NCBI GenBank assembly: GCA_020881195.1
Contig: JAJIYL010000033.1
Span: forward strand, 1 to 36,016
Origin: Rickettsia endosymbiont of Pseudomimeciton antennatum
Lineage (GTDB): Bacteria > Pseudomonadota > Alphaproteobacteria > Rickettsiales > Rickettsiaceae
Length of the DNA stretch: 36,016 nucleotides
Direction of reading: 5' to 3'
The notes below the pieces were generated by a model. The model saw nothing but the letters and a program-made list of their open reading frames with translations, made no database searches and was not told the origin of the DNA. The translations under genes and the position numbers were made by a program. Positions 7,165 to 16,953 of the stretch are shown here, piece after piece. Every line of letters starts with the position of its first letter. Within the stretch, counting starts at the first letter, position 1.

Positions 7165-8871
7165 CTAGAGCCTTTGATTTTGTAAATTCATTGTTAACTT
7201 AGTAATGGGAAAATTACCAGCAAGTTTGACATAGCAAGTCAAATCAGGTAAACTCATGATTTCAGATGGCATTACTAACAGTCTTTTGCGTTCAACATTG
7301 TTTATATTTACACCATCACGCGTAGTATTAGAGCCATAGGATAAGCTTTCCTGGATTTCAAGAGTCTCTTGCTCGCCAAGCATAAGTGCAGACTTATGGG
7401 CAGTTTGCTGATCGCCAACACGAAAAATGAATTTACTATTGAATAAGTCGAGCATAGAGCTACTTCCTGCAGAGCCGTATATTTCTTCCAATTGATAAAT
7501 ATTCTGCAAACCTGCAACAAAACAACCGCCATATTTTCTACTTTCAGCTAGGGCAGTTGGTAGAGATGGTATTTTTTGCAATGCTGGTAGCTCGTCAATA
7601 ATAAACCACATATTATTATTGGTATTATTTGTGTCTCTATCCATAAGAGCCTTGATAGCAATGCTAATCCAAGCGGAGATTAGAGGACGCAATGTCACTC
7701 TTTGATTTGGTGATGACGTAATAAAAAGCCAGCCAGTATCGAGCGGATCAGCAAACCATTGGCTGATACTGAAGTTACCGTGGGATTTTAAATGTTTTAA
7801 GGCAGCGATATTTTTACCAATAGTTGCCTGAATGCCGGCAGAGGTTTCTGGTGCACTATTGCTAATAATACCGGCAACTGCGGTATCTTTAAAAATCTTG
7901 GCAAATTGCCTATTATCTGAATAAATAATCATATTAACTAATTTTTTGATATCTTTGCTATTTTGATATAGTTGCAAGCCTTCAGATAATACTAGCTCAG
8001 CATTTTTAGCAAAAAAATCATCTACTCTAGGGTTATAGTTACTAAAACTGCTTGCTACATCGTCAAAATCAGAGACTTCATAGCAATCGTTCCAGGGAAG
8101 CCAGTGTTGAGTATTTTCCTCAAATGGATTAAGTAGTTTATCTATTTTGGGATTAAAGAATCTCTCCATAAAAGTGCCGGTTAAATCAACAATAATAGCA
8201 CGATCTTTTTGTCTTCTAATCTGAGGTAACAACTCATTTAACATGTTAGTTTTACCGGTACCAGTAGTACCAGTTAGTAACATGTGCTGCCTTTCACTAT
8301 TTTTGACTAGTGGCAGACCAGCAAACTTAATATTTGAAGCTTTTTTAGCTTTCTTAAGCATCTTAGCAAGTACTTTTACTGTAACAAAATCCATACCTCT
8401 AATTTTATTTGCCCCTATTGATTCTTTTCCTTGGCAGTAGCAAAATATTACTGCAGCTAGCATTCCTAAAATAAAAACTACTAGTCCTTCTAGTAAAGCT
8501 GTATGTAATAAAAATTGTCCAAACTTATAAATCCTTGTTCCATGATTTGTTACATACCAAAATTTATAGATAAATTCTTCGGCATTACGATATATCCAAG
8601 TGTGTTGTTCAAGATAATAAAACTTGATCCCTATTTGTCTAATAGGATAAAAATGCTCACCTATAGCGAGTTTTAATTGAACATAACGCTCAATGATGAA
8701 ATAATAAAAACTAACGAAATATAATTTCTGACATATTCGCCATATTAACCATAGTAAGGATAGTAACAATCCAAACACAAAAACATTGATACTGCCCTGA
8801 CCAAACATCCTGAATTGATGAGCTACAACCTGCGACCCACGAGTGAAACTATTCTGACTTTGTTGGTTCAT
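7165..8871 (-). CDS. traD: TraD type IV coupling protein
   Basis: This inner-membrane ATPase brings the DNA-relaxase complex to the F-type secretion channel. Two membrane segments lie at about residues 27-55 and 120-146. The P-loop GTTGTGKT is at 201-208 and Walker B FIIDE at 423-427, followed by LPALQKIPSLPTALAESRK and a GLQNIYQLEEIYG stretch typical of TraD/TrwB. At 568 residues it is shorter than F TraD (about 717) and lacks its acidic C-terminal extension, as is usual for RAGE TraD. The ATG at 8871 overlaps the stop of the preceding DUF1016 gene in an ATGA arrangement. The first ~20 codons are duplicated at 9989-10063. It is the last gene of the minus-strand tra cluster, displaced from traG by three cargo genes. 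Confidence 0.93.
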   Translation of the reverse strand: MNQQSQNSFTRGSQVVAHQFRMFGQGSINVFVFGLLLSLLWLIWRICQKLYFVSFYYFIIERYVQLKLAIGEHFYPIRQIGIKFYYLEQHTWIYRNAEEFIYKFWYVTNHGTRIYKFGQFLLHTALLEGLVVFILGMLAAVIFCYCQGKESIGANKIRGMDFVTVKVLAKMLKKAKKASNIKFAGLPLVKNSERQHMLLTGTTGTGKTNMLNELLPQIRRQKDRAIIVDLTGTFMERFFNPKIDKLLNPFEENTQHWLPWNDCYEVSDFDDVASSFSNYNPRVDDFFAKNAELVLSEGLQLYQNSKDIKKLVNMIIYSDNRQFAKIFKDTAVAGIISNSAPETSAGIQATIGKNIAALKHLKSHGNFSISQWFADPLDTGWLFITSSPNQRVTLRPLISAWISIAIKALMDRDTNNTNNNMWFIIDELPALQKIPSLPTALAESRKYGGCFVAGLQNIYQLEEIYGSAGSSSMLDLFNSKFIFRVGDQQTAHKSALMLGEQETLEIQESLSYGSNTTRDGVNINNVERKRLLVMPSEIMSLPDLTCYVKLAGNFPITKLTMNLQNQRL

Positions 8872-9932
8872 GGTGTTGTATCTTTATTTTTGTCACCTTC
8901 CTCATCACTAAAATCCTTGAACAATTCAGCCTCCAGCTCTTCAATGGTTGGTAAGGCTGTTTTAATATTTTCTGGCAAGCTTTCAGTCAACTTATATTCA
9001 GCAAGACCAATCGGCTTAGTCATGTCCCGCAGTGCATATTCAGCCTTGATTTGTTCTCCTTTATCTTTACAAAGAATTAAGCCTATAGATGGATTATCAG
9101 TTGAATGTTTTAATTGATCATCAATAGCTGATAAATAGAAATTCAATTGTCCTACATCACGAGGAGAAAATTTACCTGCCTTGAGTTCAATAATGATAAA
9201 GGATCTGAGTTGTAAATGATAGAACAACAAATCAACATAATAGTCTTCATTTCCTATTGATAATTTATATTGTCGTCCTACAAAAGCAAAGCCACTACCT
9301 AGTTCAAGAAGAAATTTCTCTATATGTTTTATTAGCGTATTCTCAATTTCTTTTTTTAAGGCTGTATCACTGATACTTAAAAAGTCGAAAAGGTAAGGGT
9401 CTTTTAATGTTTGGTGTACTAGATCAGACTGAGGTGATGGTAATTTATCACTAAAGTTAGTAATTGCTTTACCTTCTCGCTGATATAGCATAGTTTCTAT
9501 ATGATGTACTAAAATATTTCTAGACCAGCCATGTTCTAAAACTTTATAAATATAAAAAATACGAGCTTGTTTATCTTTCACTTTATCAATCAATATTACT
9601 AAATGGAACCATGGTAATTGTGCAGCAACTTGCTGCACAAATGTAAGGTCAGGATATTCTTTAGCAAATTGTCGCATATATTTAAGATTCCGAGTGCTAA
9701 ATCCTTTCATTTCAGGAAAAGCAGATATTAAATCACGGCTAAGTTTGTCAATTATTTTAGCACCCCAGGCATGTTGCTCTTGACGAGTCAAAATTTCACT
9801 ACCAATATGGTGATATAGAATGATCAGCTCTTTATTAACAGATCGTGCTGCTTGATAACGACTTGTAGCTACACGTGTTTTCAACTGCTCTAAAAACTCT
9901 TTATATTCTGTGCTGATAATATTTTGATCCAT
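8868..9932 (-). CDS. DUF1016 / YhcG-type PD-(D/E)XK nuclease (copy A)
   Basis: A 354-residue protein with the two-part build of the YhcG family: an N-terminal DUF1016 helical domain (residues ~1-170, with RSVNKELIILYHHIG and GFSTRNLKYMRQFAKEYP) and a C-terminal nuclease domain. Candidate active-site residues are D234 in YYVDLLFYH, E249 and K251 in IIIELKAGK, and Q262 in GQLNFY. All are in place, so it may be active. The family is seen with mobile elements and restriction loci, but its target is not known. The stop codon overlaps the traD ATG by four bases, implying translational coupling. The gene together with the duplicated traD start forms a unit that seems to have been inserted between copy B and traD. 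No clear ribosome-binding site precedes ATG 9932. Confidence 0.85.
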   Translation of the reverse strand: MDQNIISTEYKEFLEQLKTRVATSRYQAARSVNKELIILYHHIGSEILTRQEQHAWGAKIIDKLSRDLISAFPEMKGFSTRNLKYMRQFAKEYPDLTFVQQVAAQLPWFHLVILIDKVKDKQARIFYIYKVLEHGWSRNILVHHIETMLYQREGKAITNFSDKLPSPQSDLVHQTLKDPYLFDFLSISDTALKKEIENTLIKHIEKFLLELGSGFAFVGRQYKLSIGNEDYYVDLLFYHLQLRSFIIIELKAGKFSPRDVGQLNFYLSAIDDQLKHSTDNPSIGLILCKDKGEQIKAEYALRDMTKPIGLAEYKLTESLPENIKTALPTIEELEAELFKDFSDEEGDKNKDTTP

Positions 9933-9988
9933 GGCACTTCTATTAATTTATTGATTCCTATTACTATAGCTAATTTTATTATATTCTT

Positions 9989-10063
9989 CTAGTCAAACAT
10001 CATAAATTGATGAGCTACAACTTGCGACCCACGAGTGAAACTATTCTGACTTTGTTGGTTCAT
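9989..10063 (-). pseudogene. Duplicated 5' end of traD (24 codons, then stop)
   Basis: From ATG at 10063 this encodes MNQQSQNSFTRGSQVV, continuing AHQF, identical to TraD residues 1-20, then diverges (MMFD) and stops at TAG 9989-9991. DNA identity with 8803-8871 is almost complete over about 68 bp. Its ATG overlaps the stop of DUF1016 copy B in an ATGA, just as the real traD ATG overlaps the stop of copy A. It is therefore probably the original traD start, cut off when copy A and a second traD start came in. Confidence 0.9.
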
Positions 10064-11124
10064 GTATATCCACCTTTAGTATCTAATAAAACAGTGTCTT
10101 TATCGTAATGTTTTTTAGTTTGCAACACTATTTCTTGTATTCTCTTTTCAAAGATGTCAATAGGTGGTAACTCAGTCCAATATTCTGCCACATGAATGCC
10201 ACTTGTCGATACATCTAAAAGCTCTATCTGTGTTTTTGATTTTTCCGAACAAAGAATAATACCTATGGGGGCATTTTCTCCTGTAAAACATTCATATTTC
10301 TTAAGCCAATTTAGGTACAGTTCCATCTGTCCTTTATATTCCGCTTTGAATCTTCCTGATTTGAGTTCAACGGCAACCAGCCTCCTAGTTTTCCTATTAT
10401 AAAATAACAAATCTAGGTAAAAATGCTCATTATCTATTGTCATACGTTTTTGACGTGCTACAAATGAAAATCTGCTATCTAGTTCAAGGATAAATTGTTC
10501 TATTTTTTGCAAAATTGCTTGTTCTAAATCATTTTCATAATGCTCTTCAGGTAAATTAAGAAACTCCAATATATATGTATCCTTTAGTATCATGTCCGGT
10601 GATAATTCTTGGTTTAATTTTAATAATAATAAATTTTGTTGACTTTGTAATACGAGCTTTTTACTGAATTCACTTCTTTCATATAATAGTTTGTGAATAT
10701 TACTACGCAACTGACGTACACTCCAATTATCGTGAATCGCCATATAAGTATAAAAGGTTCTTTGGGACATATTTTTAAGTGGTAATAATTCTAATATATG
10801 GCTCCAACTCAATTGTTGCGACAGCGTCGCAACAATTTGTTGTTCAGTAAAAGATTCATAGAACTTAATCATCCTAGTTAAGGCTGTGTAAGTAAATCCA
10901 CGACCATACTCAGCTGAGAGCTGTATAGCTAAAGATTTTATAATTTCTTGACCATATTCAGCTCTTTCATTTTTTAAAACTTCTTTATTGATCTTCTGAC
11001 CTATATACCAATATAACATTGTCATTTCAGAGTTTATAACCTGGGCTACTATGTATCTTGTCTTATCAATCAGACATTTTATATTTTGAATAAGTGTATC
11101 AGCAGTTATATCGTTATTACGCAC
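10060..11124 (-). CDS. DUF1016 / YhcG-type PD-(D/E)XK nuclease (copy B)
   Basis: Also 354 residues and of the same build as copy A but clearly divergent, so not a recent duplicate. The N-terminal part has INSEMTMLYWYIGQKI and RGFTYTALTRMIKFYESF; the nuclease part has D238 in FYLDLLFYN, E253 and K255 in VAVELKSGRF, and Q266 in GQMELYL, so the active site looks complete. The start is GTG 11124 with GGAG at a suitable distance upstream. The stop overlaps the ATG of the duplicated traD start at 10063. Its expression is probably tied to the tra transcript. Biological role unknown; defence against, or cutting of, competing DNA is a reasonable guess from the nuclease fold. Confidence 0.85.
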   Translation of the reverse strand: MRNNDITADTLIQNIKCLIDKTRYIVAQVINSEMTMLYWYIGQKINKEVLKNERAEYGQEIIKSLAIQLSAEYGRGFTYTALTRMIKFYESFTEQQIVATLSQQLSWSHILELLPLKNMSQRTFYTYMAIHDNWSVRQLRSNIHKLLYERSEFSKKLVLQSQQNLLLLKLNQELSPDMILKDTYILEFLNLPEEHYENDLEQAILQKIEQFILELDSRFSFVARQKRMTIDNEHFYLDLLFYNRKTRRLVAVELKSGRFKAEYKGQMELYLNWLKKYECFTGENAPIGIILCSEKSKTQIELLDVSTSGIHVAEYWTELPPIDIFEKRIQEIVLQTKKHYDKDTVLLDTKGGYT

Positions 11125-11324
11125 ACTTTAACTCCGTTACTGTTACTCTTATGTTGATTTATTATACCTTGCATTTACTCATAAATGTCATAGGAACTTC
11201 TACATTGAAAAATGTAGTACCCATTTGATTTGGCGTAGCAAATATAAAATGTCCCATATATTGAGTTTTTGTTGCTTGGTAAATGAATAAAATTCAATAA
11301 ATACAGTGGTAGAACAACAAATTA

Positions 11325-12716
11325 TCATTTTTGTAATGACTTAGCTTTATTAAAAATTTCTGCAGCTTCTTGCAATTTCCCCAATTTTTGTAGTGCTTTG
11401 GCTTTTTCATTATAGCTTTCATAAAAATTAGGTTGATATTTAATGGCTAAATCATAATTTTCTATGGCTTCATGGTATTTTTCCAACGCTGCTAGAGAGC
11501 GTCCTTTTTTGAGATACACTTCTGCTACATTAGGTTTGTATTTTATAACAAGGTTATAATTTGCTATAGCTTCCTGATATTTTCCTAACTTTTCACAAGC
11601 CATTCCTTTATTATAGTATGATGGTACAAAATCAGACTGATATTTAATTGCTAAATCATAGTTTTCTATTGCTTCATGATATTTCTCTAACTGCACTAAA
11701 GAAAGTCCCTTGTTATTGTACGGTTCTGCATAATCAGGTTTGTATTTAATAGCTAAATCACAATTTTCTATGGCTTTTTGATATTTCTCTAACTTTAATA
11801 AAGAAAATCCTTTGTTATTATAGCTTTCAGCATAATCAGGTTGATATTTAATGGCTAAATCATAATTTTCTATGGCTTCCTGATATTTTCCTAACCTTTC
11901 CAAGGCTACTCCTTTACCAAAATAAGCATCTGCATCATCAGGTTGGTATTTAATTGCTAAATTATAATTTTCTACAGCTTTCTGGTATTTTCCTAACTTT
12001 TCAAAAGCAACTCCTTTGTTATAATACGCTTCTGCATTATCAGCTTTGTATTTAATTGCCAAATCATAATTTTCTATAGCCTCCTGATATTTCCCTAATT
12101 CTATTAAAGAAAATCCTTTGTTGTGATATGCTTCTGTATGATTAGGTTTATATTTGATTGCTAGATTACAATTTTTTATAGCTTCTGGATACCTTCCTAA
12201 CTTAGTAAGAGAAAACCCTTTGTTATTATAGCTTTCAGCATAATCAGGTTTATATTGAATGGCTAAATCAAAATTTTCTATGGCTTCCTGATATTTGCCT
12301 AACTTTATAAAAGATACCCCTTTGTTATAATATGGTAGTACAAAATTAGGTTTATACTTCATGGCTAAATCATAATTTTCTATGGCTTCCTGATATTTGC
12401 CTAACTGTGCTAAAGAGAACCCTTTGTCATTATACGCTTCTGCATAATCAGGTTGATATTTAATGGCTAAATCAAAATTTTCTATGGTTTCATAGTATTT
12501 TCCTAATTTTTCAAAAGCTGCTCCTTTGTTATAATAGCTTTCAGCAGAATGCAGTTGAGAGTTACTAGTTAAATTATTATCATCTTTAATACCTTCTTGC
12601 CATACCCCATGTTTGTTGTTAATCTCTTTATTTAAAGATTTCTCTGTGTTGGCAATAGCTGTATTGAATAATAGCAATGATAGAATAGTTATAACTAACT
12701 TTATTGTGGTTTTCAT
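11325..12716 (-). CDS. Secreted tetratricopeptide-repeat protein, 12 TPRs
   Basis: A signal peptide is visible (residues ~1-22, ending TAIANTEK), followed by a ~35-residue linker and twelve consecutive 34-residue TPRs from residue 58 to the end (consensus AESYNNKGFSLxKLGKYQEA then IENYDLAIKYKPDY). TPRs make a superhelical surface for protein binding; the partner is unknown. Repeat units are very alike in DNA (about 102 bp each), so unit number can change by recombination. The high N/Y/K content follows base composition. The gene lies 111 bp downstream of traG on the same strand and upstream of the DUF1016 genes, a cargo position. TPR proteins of this kind are common in RAGEs and are thought to be exported effectors or scaffold proteins. 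It is not a known part of the F secretion system. Confidence 0.85.
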   Translation of the reverse strand: MKTTIKLVITILSLLLFNTAIANTEKSLNKEINNKHGVWQEGIKDDNNLTSNSQLHSAESYYNKGAAFEKLGKYYETIENFDLAIKYQPDYAEAYNDKGFSLAQLGKYQEAIENYDLAMKYKPNFVLPYYNKGVSFIKLGKYQEAIENFDLAIQYKPDYAESYNNKGFSLTKLGRYPEAIKNCNLAIKYKPNHTEAYHNKGFSLIELGKYQEAIENYDLAIKYKADNAEAYYNKGVAFEKLGKYQKAVENYNLAIKYQPDDADAYFGKGVALERLGKYQEAIENYDLAIKYQPDYAESYNNKGFSLLKLEKYQKAIENCDLAIKYKPDYAEPYNNKGLSLVQLEKYHEAIENYDLAIKYQSDFVPSYYNKGMACEKLGKYQEAIANYNLVIKYKPNVAEVYLKKGRSLAALEKYHEAIENYDLAIKYQPNFYESYNEKAKALQKLGKLQEAAEIFNKAKSLQK

Positions 12717-12826
12717 AAATATCCCCTTATTATTTACTGTATTGTAAGTATTATTTATTATCTTTTTTATTGTTAAATGGAAATTTTATATTTCTTTTTT
12801 GGATAGCCTTCTGACTGATGCCCATA

Positions 12827-15577
12827 TTATCTGGTATTTGCTCCTATTTGCTCCACAGTTCTAGCAATTGTTGAATCATTAGTTTGCTTAAATTGATCCT
12901 GTAATTTATTACGATTATCATCGATATCAGAAGTCATAGTTCCAAGATTTACAACTTTTGCTCTTTCTTCAGCTGATAATTGATTATCTAATATTTCATC
13001 TACATTTTGATTATACAAATTTTTACCTTTATTTAAATCAGATTTTACTGATTCAACTAATGGTTTTGTTGCACCTAAACTATCTGTAACGATAGCATTG
13101 TCCTGCATAGTTTGGCTTGATGCTATATAACGGTTTTTTAGGTCTTCATGCGTGGTCATTGGTATATTTGTGATAGTGGAATCAATGGTTTGCAACTTCT
13201 TAACTTGAGCTTGACTATCGCTCCAATTACTTTTTGGAAATGGATTATCTATACCCACTATTTCTTGTGCTATTTGCCTGGCTTCTTGGCTGTGAGTACT
13301 TGCCCATCTAGCGGCTTGCTCTTTGCTAGTAATTCCTGGCATATTTTTAGCTATAATTGCTTGTAACACTGGCTCATTCATATTACGATCGATAGTCGCA
13401 GAGTTGCTATCAACATAGTTTCTTTGATTGGTTAATTGTTGCATTGTTTGTGATGTTCTCGTTATTTCTTGACCTACTGATTGTTGCTCATTCCACGTAC
13501 TGTTTAAATCTTTACCGAGTGATTTTACTTCATCACTAGCATTACTGATACGGTTATCCTTTTGGGCTGATTTTACTTTTTCTAATGCATCATTATAAGC
13601 TTTTTGTTGAGTTGCTGATGTGTCATGACTATTAGATTTACTATTATTGGCACTTGCTCCTGTACTTGCATTAAAAATTCCTGTGTTTAACCCTACGCTT
13701 GCACTTGAATTGGTAGTAGTTTCTTTTCTCTCACCACTATTGTAATTATCATTAATAGTATCTCCCCATAAAATAGATTCTTTAAGTGCTTGATTTTCAT
13801 TAACTGACAAACCTTCAATCATAGAATTGCTTTGAGCCCATTTCAAAGAAAAATTAGTTAGTTGTCGTTCTTCTTGTGAAGCAAGTTCACTTGACCTATT
13901 AGTTAGTGTTCCCATCTTACTCTGAGCAGTCATAAACTGACCTTGTAAACTATCTGACCAAACCTGCGAATAACGGAAATTGGTAATTAAAGAATCAACT
14001 GACTCAGTAATAAATTGTCTACCGATATCAGTATTGGTAACTCTCATCCCTCCATCATCTATAATACCGCTACCCATTTGCAAATATGGGGCAAGGTTTT
14101 GCTGGGCGATGGTGCGGTTACCGATGTTATAGTTATCCATAGAAATATTATTATCAGCAATATTTGCTCCTATACCACTTGCCACTGATACTGGTGAAAA
14201 TTGGCTAGCAAGTGTTGTACTATAATCTGCACAACCCTTTAATACTACCCACGACAATCTTGGCACGAGAGCCGTTAATATTTGGAAAGTAGAGTAAGTG
14301 TGCAGTAACATTTCAGAAAAACTACCTTGAGATAGTATATTTAAACCCACTTCACCAAAAGCATTAGACATCCCCGCTAAACTAATCATCCCTAAACAAT
14401 GAATGATGGTAAAAAATACTGACCAGCTGGCAACCCAGATTATTAGTAACAACCAGGTTTTCAGGGTATTAAAGCCACCAGGGAGCATGCTCATCGGAAA
14501 TACTAGGAAGATCATACAAATGATCACGGCAAAAGATACAGATTGTAATATTGGCATGATACTTGCCGCCATTTCTCCTGCTACTAAATAAGAGAATGAT
14601 TGTTGGAATAGACCTCTAGTGGCGTTCATTGATACTAATTGTGGATATATCCTACTAAGAGAAAACTTTTCTCGCCAGTCATCATAGGACTCACGATTAG
14701 CATTTAGTAACATTGCTTGTTTCATCCATTGGTGAATATCTGTTTGTTCTTTTTTAAGATATTTTAATGTATCAGAAGTCATCACTTTTAGTCGGTAGTT
14801 TAAAGCTTCTTGCCGATCAGATTGTACGCCAATAGCGGAAGCAAATTTAGTCAGTAATCCATCATGTAATTCCTTATTAATTGCTGTCTTAATTAATGGT
14901 GTTGCTTGTTTACATGTTTTGAATGAAATAGCAGAATTACTAGGGTCACGATAATAAATACCAAAATTATTAGGCATATTTTGTTCTATAAAGCCAATTA
15001 TATCATTAGTTTTTTGTGCTTCTCCTTTTTTACCTAAAATATTACCAATAATATAAGGCTTCATAAAACATTGCCTTAAGAATTCTTTACTATTAGTTAA
15101 AGTTATTGGATCTTGTATTTGGATATCTTTAATTTTACCAACTGCTTTTGCTCCAAACATAATACCAGTTTTCCTGTTAGATAAGCCGTCATCAGGCGGT
15201 AATAGATGTTTTTCTAACATTTCTGATAAAGAATAACTAATTCTGGAGGAAATGGATGAGAAAAATGCAATGCCTATCGGAATATTGTCAACTTTCATAG
15301 GTGCATTCATTGAAACTTCGTCTTTCAGCCAAATAGTTGCTTTTGGTGTGAACAAAAAAATAAAGATAAAAAATGATGGAAAAAACCATTCCATGGCAAA
15401 AATACCAATATTTCCCTTGAAAATAGCACGGGTACCAGCCCAAATACCTCCTAAGGTCAAGGCAAACTTACCTACTGGTGTGAAATATTCGCTATCAGAA
15501 GCAAATACTCTTCCTATGCCATCAAAGATTCGCCATAAGATATCACCGCCACCAAAAGTATGTATTACGTAATCCAT
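12827..15577 (-). CDS. traG: TraG, mating-pair stabilisation and pilus assembly protein
   Basis: At 916 residues it has nearly the length of F TraG (938). The N-terminal third has membrane segments (FALTLGGIWAGTRAIF, WFFPSFFIFIFLF) and the middle has a cluster of hydrophobic helices (about residues 335-440: MAASIMPILQSVSFAVIICM, LLLIIWVASWSVFFTII), as in the TraG N domain. The C-terminal half is hydrophilic, rich in N, Q, S and helical, as in the periplasmic TraG domain used for mating-pair stabilisation and entry exclusion. It follows traH by 41 bp. The open frame is complete and appears intact. Codon use is like that of its tra neighbours. Confidence 0.93.
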   Translation of the reverse strand: MDYVIHTFGGGDILWRIFDGIGRVFASDSEYFTPVGKFALTLGGIWAGTRAIFKGNIGIFAMEWFFPSFFIFIFLFTPKATIWLKDEVSMNAPMKVDNIPIGIAFFSSISSRISYSLSEMLEKHLLPPDDGLSNRKTGIMFGAKAVGKIKDIQIQDPITLTNSKEFLRQCFMKPYIIGNILGKKGEAQKTNDIIGFIEQNMPNNFGIYYRDPSNSAISFKTCKQATPLIKTAINKELHDGLLTKFASAIGVQSDRQEALNYRLKVMTSDTLKYLKKEQTDIHQWMKQAMLLNANRESYDDWREKFSLSRIYPQLVSMNATRGLFQQSFSYLVAGEMAASIMPILQSVSFAVIICMIFLVFPMSMLPGGFNTLKTWLLLIIWVASWSVFFTIIHCLGMISLAGMSNAFGEVGLNILSQGSFSEMLLHTYSTFQILTALVPRLSWVVLKGCADYSTTLASQFSPVSVASGIGANIADNNISMDNYNIGNRTIAQQNLAPYLQMGSGIIDDGGMRVTNTDIGRQFITESVDSLITNFRYSQVWSDSLQGQFMTAQSKMGTLTNRSSELASQEERQLTNFSLKWAQSNSMIEGLSVNENQALKESILWGDTINDNYNSGERKETTTNSSASVGLNTGIFNASTGASANNSKSNSHDTSATQQKAYNDALEKVKSAQKDNRISNASDEVKSLGKDLNSTWNEQQSVGQEITRTSQTMQQLTNQRNYVDSNSATIDRNMNEPVLQAIIAKNMPGITSKEQAARWASTHSQEARQIAQEIVGIDNPFPKSNWSDSQAQVKKLQTIDSTITNIPMTTHEDLKNRYIASSQTMQDNAIVTDSLGATKPLVESVKSDLNKGKNLYNQNVDEILDNQLSAEERAKVVNLGTMTSDIDDNRNKLQDQFKQTNDSTIARTVEQIGANTR

Positions 15578-15618
15578 AATTTCTTATCTCTTTGTTATTT
15601 CCTATCTTTTTATATCTC

Positions 15619-16953
15619 CTAACTCCTTTCCTTAGCCATTATATGCTGTTCTATCAGTCTAGCTCTTCTATCTATTTGGTCAGCATTAGTCAGCATAGTA
15701 CTCCATTTCCCAGTAGCAAAAAGTTGTACGCGATCCAAAGCTTTTAAATATTCAACTAAATGTTGGTCAGATACTTGCTTAGCTTTTAGTAAAGTTACTG
15801 CTTTCCTCACTTCAGAAATGACTTCTTTTAAATGTTGTAGTAATGTATAACTAGCAATTAACTCTGACGAGCTGTCTAAAATAGTAACGCCTGAGATAGT
15901 TTCCAATGTAATATAGTCATAGATTGGAAATGTTTCACCTATCGAGGACAAGAACATTATATCTATGTTGTTAAACTCACTATTACTTGCTAATTTGCTT
16001 TTTAGATCATCCAGCTTAGTTTTTGCTTTACCTTGGTAAGATTGCTCTGGCGTTATGCTAATATTTCGTTGCAAAGTCGGATTTAAGCAATTACTATTAT
16101 CACAAGTATAAATTGATGCTGATTCCCCACCTTTGAGATGTGTGCTCCAGCTCTTTTCATCTTTTGCTAAAGAATCAAAAAAATAAACATTTTTATTTTT
16201 AACAATGATAGTACCAGTCATCGACATAATTGAACTACGCATATCTAGCGGAATGCCAGCTTTTTCTGCCGCTTTGATAAAAATATTATAATCCTCTAAC
16301 ATTAACTCAGGGTCTTTATTTTGAGCCTGTTGTAAGGCTTGTTTCTGCTCTAAATCATTACGGCATCTCTTACCAGCAGCAAAATAATCCATACCAGATT
16401 GTGCTTGCATATCTTTACAAACTGTTTCTCGCATAGCTGAATCTTTTGGCAAAACTGAAGCAAAAATCGCTTTCGTTATTTCACAATCACCTTTAGCAAA
16501 TTGGTTCATTTCCATAGCAAGATTACGAAAATCTTTTAAGGAATTCTCTATTTGTGGAGCATATGTTTTCAGACCCAATGAAAATATATAAGCTTTAGAT
16601 TGTACACCAATATTTTTCATCAACTGTACCAGCTCATCACCTGAAATAATAGAGAAGCTACCAAGATAGGCATCTATGCCATTACAGCTCATAGTCAAAG
16701 ATGGTGCAGTCATTGAAATGGGATTAAAGGATGTTTTACTAGTTCGCATTGATAATCCTCCCGCAGCATAATAACCAGCCGCTTGGTTTTGGTAAGAACC
16801 TGGCTTAGTAACATTAGTACTCATCCCTTGAAACACATCCCCGATATTCCACGCCAAAGCAATAGGTACATTAATCAACCACATTATGACTATTATACTA
16901 AAATAATAATTAGCACTAATACCTAAACTGATATTTTTTACCATTATTTTCAT
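15619..16953 (-). CDS. traH: TraH, F-pilus assembly protein
   Basis: A 444-residue exported protein (F TraH about 458). A hydrophobic signal segment (YYFSIIVIMWLINVPIALA) precedes WNIGDVFQGMSTNVT, and then come the conserved TraH features QAAGYYAAGGLSMRT, CNGIDAYLGSFSIISGDEL and LKTYAPQIENSLKDF. The C-terminal part is coiled-coil-like. TraH acts in the periplasm and outer membrane with TraF, TraU and TrbI in pilus extension and retraction. The start codon lies within the 3' end of traF (38-bp overlap), and either Met1 or Met4 could be used. The gene is intact. Confidence 0.93.
   Translation of the reverse strand: MKIMVKNISLGISANYYFSIIVIMWLINVPIALAWNIGDVFQGMSTNVTKPGSYQNQAAGYYAAGGLSMRTSKTSFNPISMTAPSLTMSCNGIDAYLGSFSIISGDELVQLMKNIGVQSKAYIFSLGLKTYAPQIENSLKDFRNLAMEMNQFAKGDCEITKAIFASVLPKDSAMRETVCKDMQAQSGMDYFAAGKRCRNDLEQKQALQQAQNKDPELMLEDYNIFIKAAEKAGIPLDMRSSIMSMTGTIIVKNKNVYFFDSLAKDEKSWSTHLKGGESASIYTCDNSNCLNPTLQRNISITPEQSYQGKAKTKLDDLKSKLASNSEFNNIDIMFLSSIGETFPIYDYITLETISGVTILDSSSELIASYTLLQHLKEVISEVRKAVTLLKAKQVSDQHLVEYLKALDRVQLFATGKWSTMLTNADQIDRRARLIEQHIMAKERS

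Noticed and set aside
11430..12540. CRISPR array or satellite because of regular ~102-bp repeats
   Set aside because: The period is exactly 34 codons and the frame is open throughout: it is a TPR coding region.
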